From Phoronis ovalis (taxonomy: Eukaryota > Phoronida > Phoronidae), in the NCBI GenBank assembly GCA_028565635.1, contig JAOXYB010052156.1:1-11570 (forward strand): a stretch of DNA of 11,570 nt, read 5' to 3'. The first letter of the stretch is position 1. Every line of letters begins with the position of its first letter. Below the pieces are notes generated by a model. It saw only the letters and a program-made list of their open reading frames with translations, did no database searches and was not told the DNA's origin. The translations under genes were made by a program, and so were the position numbers. Shown here piece by piece: positions 1-7,879 of the stretch.

Positions 1-101
1 TTTCGAGATAATTAAAAACACTGATGTAAAACACATAAAAAAGAGAAATAAACATTAATTTTTTTTTTTTAAGTTCACAGGGACTTGAGCAAGTCTAACA
101 A

Positions 102-147
102 GCACACACATATACAAGTACACACGTACGCACACACACACACACAT
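102..147. repeat. CA-rich imperfect microsatellite
   Basis: This is an alternating purine-pyrimidine tract of CA units with interspersed TA, GTA and CG steps, ending in an uninterrupted run of about eight CA units. A 12-T run sits just upstream at 59-70. It is simple sequence with no coding meaning. Confidence 0.85.
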
Positions 148-150
148 CCT

Positions 151-209
151 AAATATTAAACGGTAAACGGTGCTTGACACTGAGTGCGGCGGGCGCTATA
201 TAACTTACC
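151..209 (-). repeat. CpG-rich dispersed repeat, copy 1
   Basis: On the minus strand this reads GGTAAGTTATATAGCG, then CCGCAC, then GTTTACCG and GTTTAATATTT. The same blocks in the same order appear at 5627-5695 on the minus strand, about 5.5 kb away. The block is richer in CpG than its flanks. The GGTAAGT start also resembles a splice donor on the minus strand. Because the whole block is shared with the other copy, a dispersed repeat is the simpler reading. The family is not identified. Confidence 0.55.
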
Positions 210-890
210 ACACTGCATGTACCCACCTGATGGGTTCGCTTGTTAAAACGTCGGGGTATACAAAATAAAAATTCTGTTGAAATATTTTTAAAAAATCGAT
301 TAAAGGTGTTGTAGTAGAAATTTTATAATATAGTGTCGGCCAAGTTAGACAATTAACCAATATTACTTGAATCATCAGACATGTGGTTTAGGAATTAAAA
401 CTTATAAGCAGAATAATGACAGGAAAATAAACCAGAAGCAGAAATGATGTATTAAAACTTGCCTGTTTATTCCAAGCCTCTGAAGCCACTCGTTGGCTGT
501 CATTAGTAAAACAAGTCTTAAAGACAAAGTGTAACATTAGGCATTGGTAGTATAAATTACAAATATTTTTAAAAGTCTGTAAACGTTGGGACGAGTACAG
601 CCTCACAATGGTGGTGAGCGTAAATAATAGTTATATTTCAACATTTTAAAAACTTAGGCGACATCACATTCATAGTAATAAAAACCTGTGCATGTATTTG
701 TTACCAGCGTTTTATTTCAGGTTCTAATATATTTTATGTTGATCAACATGAGTTGATGAAGGTGATACATTCATAGCAAAACAAACAGCTGCTAGAAGTA
801 ACCTGTTACAGTAGAACGCATGCAGCTTATATTAAAATATAATTGGAACATTAAGCATCACTCTAGCAATTAGCATCCCCTTTCCTCCCC
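210..890. other. Unassigned AT-rich DNA
   Basis: I see no gene here. A 72-codon frame on the minus strand (388-606) and a 39-codon open stretch on the plus strand overlap each other around 440-570. Neither shows a recognisable domain, nor flanking splice or polyadenylation signals that would favour it. Confidence 0.5.
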
Positions 891-981
891 ACTCATCTTC
901 TCTTCACTCCTTACCTCTAGGTTACGTGATTTAATCCACGGTATTCCAAAACCGTTTCTTACAAACATTGTCAAAAGTTAG
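874..981 (+). other. Candidate 3' splice site and short terminal exon
   Basis: Positions about 875-917 form a long pyrimidine-rich tract ending in CCTCTAG at 914-920, a strong-looking splice acceptor by eye. After the AG, one frame stays open for 19 codons and ends in TAG at 979-981, directly before the foldback element. No AATAAA follows closely. It could be the 3' end of a gene entering from the left, or a chance pyrimidine tract. Confidence 0.15.
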
Positions 982-989
982 AAAAAAAA
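979..989. repeat. Left flanking direct repeat of the foldback element
   Basis: TAGAAAAAAAA occurs here and again at 1630-1640, immediately outside the inverted arms. It may be a target-site duplication of about 8-11 bp. Its low complexity weakens that reading. Confidence 0.35.
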
Positions 990-990
990 G

Positions 991-1627
991 GAACATCAAG
1001 TAAGCAGACAACAGATAACAGATAGCAGATGAAAACGTTAAGTTAGCAGATAGAAGATGAAAACGTCAAGTTAGCAGATAGCAGACATCTGCTAGAAATC
1101 ATCTGCTGACAGATGAAATCATCCTAATTAGTTAATTATTTTTTAAAATTAATTTTTAATAAATTTTTTTTTTTGATACATTTTTTTCAGTATTTTTTTT
1201 TTGAATAATTTTTTTTTGAAAATTAAAAAAAAAATTAATTAACTAATTAAAATTATTTCATCTGCCAGCAGATGATTTCTAGCAGATTATTTCATCTGCA
1301 GATGTTTTGTAGCAGACATCTGCCAGCAGATGATTTCTAGCGGATATTAAAAAAAAAATTAATTAAAAAATTAATTAAAAAAATTTATTTCAAAAAAATT
1401 GAAAAAAACTGAATAAAAAAGAAATTAAAAACAATAGAAAAAAATGTATTAACAAAAAAATTAATCTGATTTCATCTGCAGATGATTTCTAGCAGATGAT
1501 TTCATCTGCAGATGATTTCTAGCAGATATCTGCTGTCTGCTATCTTGACGTTTTCAGTCATCTGCTATCTGCTACCTTGACGTTTTCATCTGCTATCTGT
1601 AATCTGTTGTCTGCTAACTTGATGTTC
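991..1627. mobile_element. Foldback/MITE-like element with long inverted arms
   Basis: The left arm begins GAACATCAAGTAAGCAGACA at 991. The right arm, read on the other strand from 1627, begins GAACATCAAGTTAGCAGACA. The match continues for more than 100 bp on each side. The arms are made of short subrepeats: GATGAAAACGT at 1028 and 1056, their reverse forms near 1548 and 1580, and many GCAGATAGCAGA and ATCTGCTAGAAATCATCTGC units. A second nested palindrome pairs about 1085-1160 with about 1213-1290, so the element looks like two or more foldbacks in series. The spacers (about 1135-1255 and 1345-1470) are nearly pure A/T. No protein is encoded, so it would be non-autonomous. The family is unknown; long subrepeated arms recall Foldback or Mutator-like non-autonomous elements. 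Confidence 0.75.
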
Positions 1628-1629
1628 TC

Positions 1630-1640
1630 TAGAAAAAAAA
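1630..1640. repeat. Right flanking direct repeat of the foldback element
   Basis: This matches the TAGAAAAAAAA at 979-989 and lies within 3 bp of the right arm's end. See the left copy for the target-site-duplication reading and its weakness. Confidence 0.35.
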
Positions 1641-2243
1641 AACTACGTACTAATAAATGTAAAGAAAATACAAGAAACAAGCTATTAGAAAGCAAAGGTG
1701 TATCTGTTATTAGCATTTCTCAAAAGTTTGGTTTTTCAGACATTTTCCATATTTGAAACTATGATATATATAAAGGATATATATCCTTGACATTATTAAA
1801 ATTTCTCAAGAGTACTTGACTTGCATTGTTTTGCAGTTTTTGTAAATTATAGCATTTTTGAGATAAGCATTAATTAACAAATTTAATAACGGCTGTAATT
1901 TTTACTGATAATGGTTATATTCTGATACAAATTAGCAGTGTTTTTGATTATTAAATTTGTTTAAGTGAACTAGAACTAGGAAATCTTTTAATTTTGCTTG
2001 AAATTTTTAAAATATCAAATTTTGTATCTGGATAAATCCCAGATGGCCGCCGTATTGGGCTCTGGTAAATTGTGGGATGGTCTTAGATTATATTATTTAC
2101 AGCAAATAGATTAAAAATAAGTTAATAGTAGTATCACACTACTCAGTACCTACGTATTCACTTCCTAACATACATTTGAATTGCATGGAATTTTATTTGA
2201 AATAAATCTAGTAAAAAAGAATGAAAGAATAAAAAAGATGCTT
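1641..2243. other. Unassigned AT-rich intergenic DNA
   Basis: No gene is visible. It holds a perfect 16-bp palindrome, AAGGATATATATCCTT, at 1773-1788 next to a TATATATAAAGG stretch. A GC-richer patch with AGATGGCCGCCG lies at 2041-2052 and opens only 23 codons. A TTTATT at 2192-2197 is an AATAAA on the minus strand, but it lies about 650 nt beyond the LicD-like gene's stop, so assigning it to that gene would be speculative. Confidence 0.5.
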
Positions 2244-2394
2244 TTAACCGACTTTCTGAATATCACTCAAATCACCAAACGCGTATAGATGATATTTAGA
2301 TTTGCTGCTTTTTTGGGTTTGTATGTATTCTTTCTTATATATTCTTTCTTTCTTGTTATTGTGATTCTTTTTTCTAATTTTCAAGCGAGCTGTA

Positions 2395-2510
2395 TCTCGC
2401 AGATGGCCATGGGTAGAGACATGCCACTTAATGTATGACAATCTTGGGGCAGGCAATTGTTGACCTTGAGGTCAAAAGGTCGTTTAGAGTTCAAAGGTCA
2501 AATTTCTAAA
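2395..2510 (+). repeat. GGTCA-rich dispersed repeat fragment
   Basis: The core at 2461-2500 holds TGACCT-TG-AGGTCA, then AGGTCG, then AGTTCAAAGGTCA. The 26 bases at 2471-2496 match the minus strand of 6058-6083 at 22 positions, so both belong to one dispersed family in opposite orientations. The outer limits are uncertain. The sequence contains arrays of nuclear-receptor half-sites (AGGTCA), including one perfect DR1 spacing at 2488-2500. Confidence 0.6.
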
Positions 2511-2566
2511 ACTGCTCAAAACATCCAATTATGATGTTTTCAAGTTACACAGAGGCACTTTTGATG

Positions 2567-2569
<3 letters not shown>

Positions 2570-2606
<37 letters not shown>

Positions 2607-2738
2607 TGCATGCATGCATGCATGCATGCATACATACATACATACATTCATACATACATACATACATACACACATACATACACACACACATACACACATA
2701 CACACATACATACATATGTGTGTGTGTGTATACTATAT
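2570..2738. repeat. Compound microsatellite (TA)n(TGCA)n(TACA)n(CA)n(TG)n
   Basis: About 32 bases of TA are followed by about seven TGCA units, then TACA units, then mixed CA/TACA and finally a short TG run. The end (about 2690-2730) can fold, because CA-rich sequence is followed by TATGTGTGTGTGTGTA. Long frames read through it on both strands only because the unit lengths avoid stop codons. It lies about 100 bp downstream of the LicD-like gene's stop codon, so it may fall in the 3' UTR of that transcript. Confidence 0.95.
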
Positions 2739-2843
2739 ATCATATCAATAGCACAAAATAAAAGCACATAAACAGATAAGTTGTTATAATTTCTATTCAG
2801 TATATAATTGATTTGCACATGTAGTGGAAAGGTCTCTGCTCTC

Positions 2844-4661
2844 CTATGGTATTAACTCTCTAAATTGCAAATTTCCATCGGTAAGGTATTGATCTAAACA
2901 ATTGTGTGCTCCCGCATTTGGACAAGCTGAAAATTTCGACGGTTGGTATAACTCCCAACTAGTCGAATGCCCAAGTGAGCCCCAATGCTGAGAATGCTTA
3001 AAAACCTCATGTCCGTATCTATTTCTTACCCACAATCCTGGATTCAATGGTGCATTGACCCACATACCATCGAAATTTACTTTTGTTTGAGTCATTGATT
3101 TACTAAGTAGCATTTTAAAATTGTTTAACTCCATACCCCATAATTCAACATACCAGCCGCTTAATTTTAATACGAAACAACATTCTATGTTATTAGGAAA
3201 AGGAACATTACTCAGTGTATATCCTGCATCCTTGAAAACATTTGATAGTGTTTTCACAGCAGAGTAATTCTCTTTTACAAAAGATACATCTGCGTCTCTT
3301 TCCCATGGAAGTACCTTGCTAAATTTTACAGCTCCCATTAACGTACCATCTGTAATTTCACAATAAATGTTATTATCCTCACATGCGCTCAAAAAAAACT
3401 TTGTGGCATCTGCTAATTTTTGCAAGCATATCGGTGCAACTGCCAGTCCCTTTTCCATATTGCATCTAACTTTGTAGTCATTTTCTGTGAATACAAGCTT
3501 CTCTCCGTTTTCTAAACGTATCTGACTTAATTGCCACTTTTGAGCTATTGGAATCCATGTTTCTTTTTTGCCAAGGCTTTTTGATCTGTCTAATACATAA
3601 TACATTGAATCAGGACACACTACAGACAAGGTATTTTGCTTGTAGAGTCTGATGAAAAAGTCTTGGAATACCACGTCACTTGATAAATCCTTATCGAATA
3701 CAACTTTTAACAAAACTTTTGTTCTGGAAACAAATGGACCTGTTATATAGCCGCAATATATGCATCCGTGTTGCGAAATATCGTATCCAGCACGGTAAGC
3801 AAAGGTATAATTTTTATATACTACCTGAAGGCAACTTAGTGACCAATGTCCATCAGGAGTTCTTGTGGCGCCCCCTGCTGCAAGTATATTCAAATAATCC
3901 GCCTCGCGAATTAGGCGTGTCAGGCGTGAATTCCAATCGAAAGATGTAATATCTCTTCCAATGAGAACGTACTTAGATGTTGCTGCTTGTATAAGTTCAT
4001 TCCAAATCTGTCCTGCCGAGGGTGACTTAGAGTAAACTTTAGTCTGGACATTGATACCTTTCATGCTTGGTAAATCTAAATCCTCATTTTTAGCTACGAT
4101 AACAGATATATTTGGATATGATTTTTCAATGCCTTCTAAAATTGAGTTTGTACTAATCTCATTATCTTCGGGGTAATCTACGAAGTTAAGTAGAATTGAT
4201 ACAACGTCAGACAATGGTTTTACATTAGTACAGTCTGTTTCAACAAAACCATCATAGTAGTACGGATATCCGTATTTGGAACCTTTATAAACTTCTGGAC
4301 ACACATCTGTTGTACTGTTTTCAATCACGTTTATTTTCACATCTTTCTCCGTTGATGGTATTGTAAGTTTTGGGTTAATTTTGTAAATTACCTCTTGTAG
4401 TAGATGATAGGAAAACTGTACACGATTGGCCGCTTCTCCGCGTGTCATGCGATGTGTAGCGGCAAGATTTTGACTGACTTGATTTAATTTTGCCAGTATG
4501 TCCCTTTCTATATCATTTTCAAGGTGTAGTTTCGTCCCCTGTTCTATTTTTCCTTTAGAAGAGTTACAGATCGCAATGCCGATAATGTACGATAATAGTA
4601 AAGTAATAAATGAAATAATAATCCCAGCGCCGACTACTCGTGAACATCTAGGTCGCCTCAT
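2844..4661 (-). CDS. LicD/FKRP-like Golgi phosphotransferase, single exon
   Basis: The frame encodes 605 residues from an ATG with A at -3; an in-frame TAA at 4692-4694 (33 nt upstream) makes this the first possible start, and it ends in TAG. A basic N-terminus (MRRPRCSR) precedes one hydrophobic segment at about residues 11-31, the type II anchor layout of Golgi enzymes. Residues about 150-350 look like a GT-A-type glycosyltransferase region. It has cysteines at C277 and C300-x-x-C303, roughly where FKRP has its zinc-binding cysteines. Residues about 410-600 are a LicD domain: DGTLMGAVK at 438-446 and PWERDADV at 452-459, where D456 and D458 are likely metal ligands and E454 replaces the first Asp of the FKRP triad. 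Candidate N-glycosylation sites are N33, N115, N184, N284 and N465. In this family FKRP and fukutin transfer ribitol-5-phosphate from CDP-ribitol to glycans, and bacterial LicD transfers phosphocholine; the substrate here is unknown. There are no introns. No AATAAA is obvious on this strand within about 100 nt past the stop; the nearest noted lies much further, at 2192-2197. Confidence 0.9.
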   Translation of the reverse strand: MRRPRCSRVVGAGIIISFITLLLSYIIGIAICNSSKGKIEQGTKLHLENDIERDILAKLNQVSQNLAATHRMTRGEAANRVQFSYHLLQEVIYKINPKLTIPSTEKDVKINVIENSTTDVCPEVYKGSKYGYPYYYDGFVETDCTNVKPLSDVVSILLNFVDYPEDNEISTNSILEGIEKSYPNISVIVAKNEDLDLPSMKGINVQTKVYSKSPSAGQIWNELIQAATSKYVLIGRDITSFDWNSRLTRLIREADYLNILAAGGATRTPDGHWSLSCLQVVYKNYTFAYRAGYDISQHGCIYCGYITGPFVSRTKVLLKVVFDKDLSSDVVFQDFFIRLYKQNTLSVVCPDSMYYVLDRSKSLGKKETWIPIAQKWQLSQIRLENGEKLVFTENDYKVRCNMEKGLAVAPICLQKLADATKFFLSACEDNNIYCEITDGTLMGAVKFSKVLPWERDADVSFVKENYSAVKTLSNVFKDAGYTLSNVPFPNNIECCFVLKLSGWYVELWGMELNNFKMLLSKSMTQTKVNFDGMWVNAPLNPGLWVRNRYGHEVFKHSQHWGSLGHSTSWELYQPSKFSACPNAGAHNCLDQYLTDGNLQFRELIP

Positions 4662-4694
4662 CCTTGCTTTATTAAGATTAAATTCGCGGGATTA

Positions 4695-5490
4695 AATAAA
4701 TGTTTAAATTAGATATGTAGCAATGGTAACTAGCTGCAAATGTTCAAGATAAACTAAGTTGAATGATAACTATTTACATGTCCTCCAAATAAACTGGTAG
4801 GATGATAACTTAGCTGTAGGAATTCTACTACACAATAGATGTCACTTGTACAGAGCATGTATTACCATGAACTTAGGCCCCCGGTGCTAAGAAAATAGTC
4901 CAGGTAATTGAATGATGACCGTTATACATCCACCTTCATGCAACTGAATTATGAAAATAGTTCGCGTAAGTTTTAGCCTTTCTTGAGATTGTGTTAATAG
5001 GGATTGCAACTAATCGTTATCCAATGTAGTGATTGGTTGATATCGATGTTGTAGTCTGGAAAAAAGGAAAAGAGTAATGTATGCTCAATAAGAATAAGTT
5101 ACACAATGCAATGATGTATATATGGTTGACTATTCTACACCTTGAACTTCCTATATTATATGAGATCAATGTATAAAACGTCAATACGCGACTGACTAAC
5201 AGTGTTGAACATATTTTTACAGTATACGATTTATATTTTAAAAATAATCTGGACCAAAAATGTTGCTGGATCATTCTTAATATATATTTACACTGTATCT
5301 CTTTGACTACATTATATGAACGAAAACTACTGCTTACATACCAGATAAAGAGCCAAGTTTTTAGTCTCTATCTGATTAAGTTATGACTTTGTTTCGATTC
5401 GATTCTTTGTCCATTACTAAACAGTTAACAGTCGCTTTTCTTTGCTAGAAAATATGTTCCACTTGTTATTAATATGCACAGTATATATAG
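4695..5490. other. Upstream region of the LicD-like gene, nothing assigned
   Basis: This is the 5' flank of the minus-strand LicD-like gene. I find no convincing TATA box, initiator or upstream exon. Some phrases recur loosely (TTGAATGATAAC, GGATGATAACTTAG, TTGAATGATGACCG between 4760 and 4920), suggesting an old degenerate tandem repeat. The 85-codon minus-strand frame at 5017-5274 has no recognisable features. Confidence 0.45.
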
Positions 5491-5626
5491 TGGCGTAGTG
5501 GATCCCGGATTTGTCCCCTCACTGATACAAAATGCATATTCGCAAGTACTACGGTCCTCAGCATGATTTAATATTATTATTTTAAGAAACTTATCATCAA
5601 TTATAGGTACGAGTGCTCACACTCGC

Positions 5627-5695
5627 AGAATAAACCGCGGTAAACATTACAGCAATGCAACTCTAGTCGGGTGCGGTCACGCTAAATAACTTACC
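5627..5695 (-). repeat. CpG-rich dispersed repeat, copy 2
   Basis: On the minus strand it reads GGTAAGTTATTTAGCG, then CCGCAC, then GTTTACCGCGGTTTATTCT. It matches copy 1 (151-209) in order, with a longer middle part. A short hairpin, CGAGTG-CTCA-CACTCG, follows at 5610-5625. On the same strand it abuts the GGTCA-rich repeat at 5723-6112, so both could be parts of one larger element. Confidence 0.55.
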
Positions 5696-5722
5696 GCAAA
5701 GGTAGGATTGTTGCTATTGAAT

Positions 5723-6112
5723 TATATTGACCTTGCATGACCTGTAAATGACCTTTCATTGTAAGCTATCCAACAGCATAAAATTTATTGGAAAGATGCC
5801 AAAAAAATACAGTCGACCTTTAAGTACCACAAGTTTCGTAAAGTCATCAAACTGACCTCTTTGTAATCGGAGATAATCGTTTTGGAACATTTGGAGCAAT
5901 TCGATCTGAATGTTTGACCTTTGACATCTGAATGACCGTTTGAACTCTAGATCAACAACATACCACCATGGGATGTTACCATGCTCATAACTATAACCGT
6001 CTTCAAGATATAGCTTAGTGAAACATCTATAACTTTTTACCCATTTTACAATTTTTTCTTTAATCTCTAAATGATCTTTTGACATCAATGACATACCCTG
6101 GGGATGTGACAA
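5723..6112 (-). repeat. GGTCA-rich dispersed repeat with internal duplication
   Basis: TGACCT/AGGTCA hexamers cluster here, for example at 5728, 5738, 5749 and 5915. The minus-strand segment starting near 6110 (CACATCCCC, GGTATGTCATTGATGTCAAA) recurs about 130 bp later (AACATCCCATGG, GGTATGTTGTTGAT), so the element contains two diverged units of about 130 bp. The core at 6058-6083 matches 2471-2496. A 118-codon frame crosses it. I treat that frame as fortuitous because the sequence is repeat-derived and the protein shows no known domain. Confidence 0.6.
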
Positions 6113-6976
6113 TTGATGTACCGAGTCCCTAAGTGCAACTGTCTTAGAGATATGGCTTGCTGGAAAAGAGAAGAATAAATAAACCGTATAAAACCAACAG
6201 GTGTACTTACTACCTTACATAATGGAAGAAAATGTTGTTTGTCAAGTTTCATTTAGGCTACACACGCTCCAGATACTAGTAAATACAAAGCAGAACACTC
6301 CATTGAAAAGACATAATCCTTCAAAATTTAATTGTTTTATTCACCCAAACGGCTGTTATTTATTATCATTTTATCTGTATTAAACGTGCCGAAATACTAA
6401 TATCATGAAGCCATGCCATTATTGATTCATTAAAGTATACGTCACTATCAAATTTGAAGTACAAATCTTGTATTCATGATAAAACTATCTCAATCACAGT
6501 GCAATGAAAATGAAGTAACATGGGTACTTAAAATATTTTTAAATGTTTTTTTTTCCACTATATTACTAGCTGACTATAAAGTAAAATATTAACATTCTTA
6601 TTACACTTTAAAGTATTAATCCCAGGCTATCGCCTTTTCTTTTAAAAACAAGTAATAAATCAAATTTCATCATCATGTAAATGCAATTGAAACTTACACA
6701 CACTGGGAAAAACGTAAACTCCTGCACAACTTGTCTCTCAGTAACATTCATTGTGACTAACGCTCTTTGGGCCGCCTAACAAGAATCCGGTAGACAAAAA
6801 TATTTTTTTATACCCTTTTCAAATACAATTTTTGGCCAGCCGATATTTCAAGTTTTTATATTTTTCATTTTATTTAATATGCCATGATGTTTTAGAACTA
6901 GAACAGGTGCAACACAGATGTCAGTGAATCAAGAGACGGATGTTTGAACAAAATACTTCTGCATAGTAAAAGTATA
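6113..6976. other. Unassigned AT-rich intergenic DNA
   Basis: I find no convincing gene, RNA or repeat. The 60-codon frame at 6201-6383 has no recognisable features. Confidence 0.5.
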
Positions 6977-7108
6977 ATGATGCTAGTTTTTTGCATCACA
7001 TTGTTTAACTTTGAGCTTGGCACTAACGAATATGTCTATAAGGACGTAGATCAAAATGTGCGAGATGTTCCTTATAAAAAACCTGGCATTTTTGGTTCAG
7101 CAATGTAG
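6977..7108 (+). CDS. Candidate 43-residue ORF or first exon, signal-peptide-like
   Basis: Tandem ATGs, the first with A at -3, open a 43-codon frame ending in TAG. The first 15 residues (MMLVFCITLFNFELG) are hydrophobic and resemble a secretion signal. The remaining 28 residues are polar with no cysteine. A possible donor GT at 7105-7106 (AAT|GTAGTT, a weak match) would remove the stop and give an intron of about 137 nt ending at the better acceptor at 7240-7241. The joining phase would then suit the longer open frame of that downstream exon. No family is recognised. In AT-rich DNA a frame this short can be chance, so this is a hypothesis only. Confidence 0.2.
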   Translation: MMLVFCITLFNFELGTNEYVYKDVDQNVRDVPYKKPGIFGSAM

Positions 7109-7168
7109 TTAGTTTACAAAATATTTACTTTTTTCCAGCAGATTTCCAAATTTCAGAATATGTGCGGG

Positions 7169-7185
7169 ATATATATATATATATA
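7169..7185. repeat. Short (AT)n microsatellite
   Basis: This is a run of about eight AT units. It lies inside the putative intron between the candidate exons at 6977-7104 and 7242-7410. Confidence 0.85.
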
Positions 7186-7241
7186 GTTTTTAAGTGGGTA
7201 GAAAATGCAAAAGTAAGAGGAACCTAATCTCATTTTTCCAG

Positions 7242-7410
7242 TGTTGTGTTCTCAAAGCACGATAATGCAGTACATAAGTGCAATTCACACCTTCTACACA
7301 ATACGTTCAAGTACCATGCCATATGGTTACTTATGGGGTATTATAGGAAAAGTTGTCAACACGGGGAAGATGTTCTGAGTAAAAGACTGATGTGTATCTC
7401 GATTAAATAG
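7242..7410 (+). other. Candidate terminal exon
   Basis: The preceding bases CTAATCTCATTTTTCCAG (7224-7241) make a good 3' splice site, with a branch-like CTAAT, a T-rich tract and CAG. Two of the three frames after it stay open. One runs 56 codons to TAG at 7408-7410 and is rich in His and Cys. The other runs to TGA at 7376-7378 and contains an ATG at 7265. An AATAAA lies 37 nt past the later stop. No protein family is recognised. It could be the last exon of a small gene starting near 6977, or chance. Confidence 0.2.
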
Positions 7411-7446
7411 CGTTCTTAGTGATTACAGTATGAAATGAAAGTCCAA

Positions 7447-7452
7447 AATAAA
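7447..7452 (+). promoter_or_regulatory. Candidate polyadenylation signal AATAAA
   Basis: A canonical AATAAA follows the open frames of the candidate exon at 7242-7410. The downstream GT-rich element is weak. The hexamer is frequent by chance in AT-rich DNA. Confidence 0.2.
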
Positions 7453-7876
7453 ACTTTCTACATCACGTTCAACATACAGATAACTGAAAGTGCTTATACC
7501 AATCTTGAGTTCAAATATATCTACTGTATGGCTATTAAAGTCATATGAGTTATACATAACTTTTAAAATGACACATTTAAAAAGTGTTTCATTTTATTAT
7601 TGTTATATAGATATGGTACAGACTTTACTGTTTTTCGTGTATCCATGATTCAATGAAGCTGTAGCTGATGAAAAGAAAATTCTTGAGGCTGGTATCATGT
7701 GCAGGCGCAGACATTAAACTTATACAAGATTCTTGAAAAACGTCCTATAATATATAATAAGAAATAAGGTTCCATAAAGGTCAATATTTTAAGAAGGTTG
7801 ATCGTTTGGTAAAAACAAACCCGTTTTATTTTTATAAAAGCAATAACCTGAAATTTGTCTAAAACTGCTGGAAGCA
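7453..7876. other. Unassigned AT-rich DNA
   Basis: No gene is assigned. A 22-codon helical-looking open stretch on the plus strand around 7651-7717 and a 60-codon minus-strand frame at 7695-7877 are both within the range expected by chance. Confidence 0.4.
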
Positions 7877-7879
7877 CTA

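Noticed and set aside
388-606. A 72-codon minus-strand frame ending in a hydrophobic stretch.
   Set aside because: The hydrophobic tail is AT-rich low complexity, an overlapping plus-strand frame is equally open, and no domain or splice context supports it.
991-1627. Regular GCAGAT-type repeats resembling a CRISPR array.
   Set aside because: The units are degenerate, lack equal-length unique spacers, and reverse orientation across the middle. The structure is an inverted-repeat element in eukaryotic DNA.
2041-2052. AGATGGCCGCCG resembling a translation-initiator/YY1-type element at an ATG.
   Set aside because: The G/C pattern differs from the known AAGATGGCGGC core, and the ATG opens only 23 codons.
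2529-2761. Long frames on both strands with poly-(Ile-Tyr), (His-Ala-Cys-Met) and (Val-Cys) runs.
   Set aside because: They are translations of the compound microsatellite, whose 2- and 4-bp units happen to avoid stop codons.
3680-3949. Plus-strand frames opposite the LicD-like gene (also 4498-4695).
   Set aside because: They are antisense shadows of a clear coding sequence with no features of their own.
5491-5501. TGGCGTAGTGG matching a Pol III A box, possible tRNA-derived SINE.
   Set aside because: No B box (GGTTCGANTCC) follows within the expected 30-60 bases and no tRNA cloverleaf can be drawn. It could only be a worn relic.
5756-6112. A 118-codon minus-strand frame.
   Set aside because: It lies in a GGTCA-type dispersed repeat with an internal duplication and shares a 26-bp core with another copy that has no such frame. 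No domain is recognisable.
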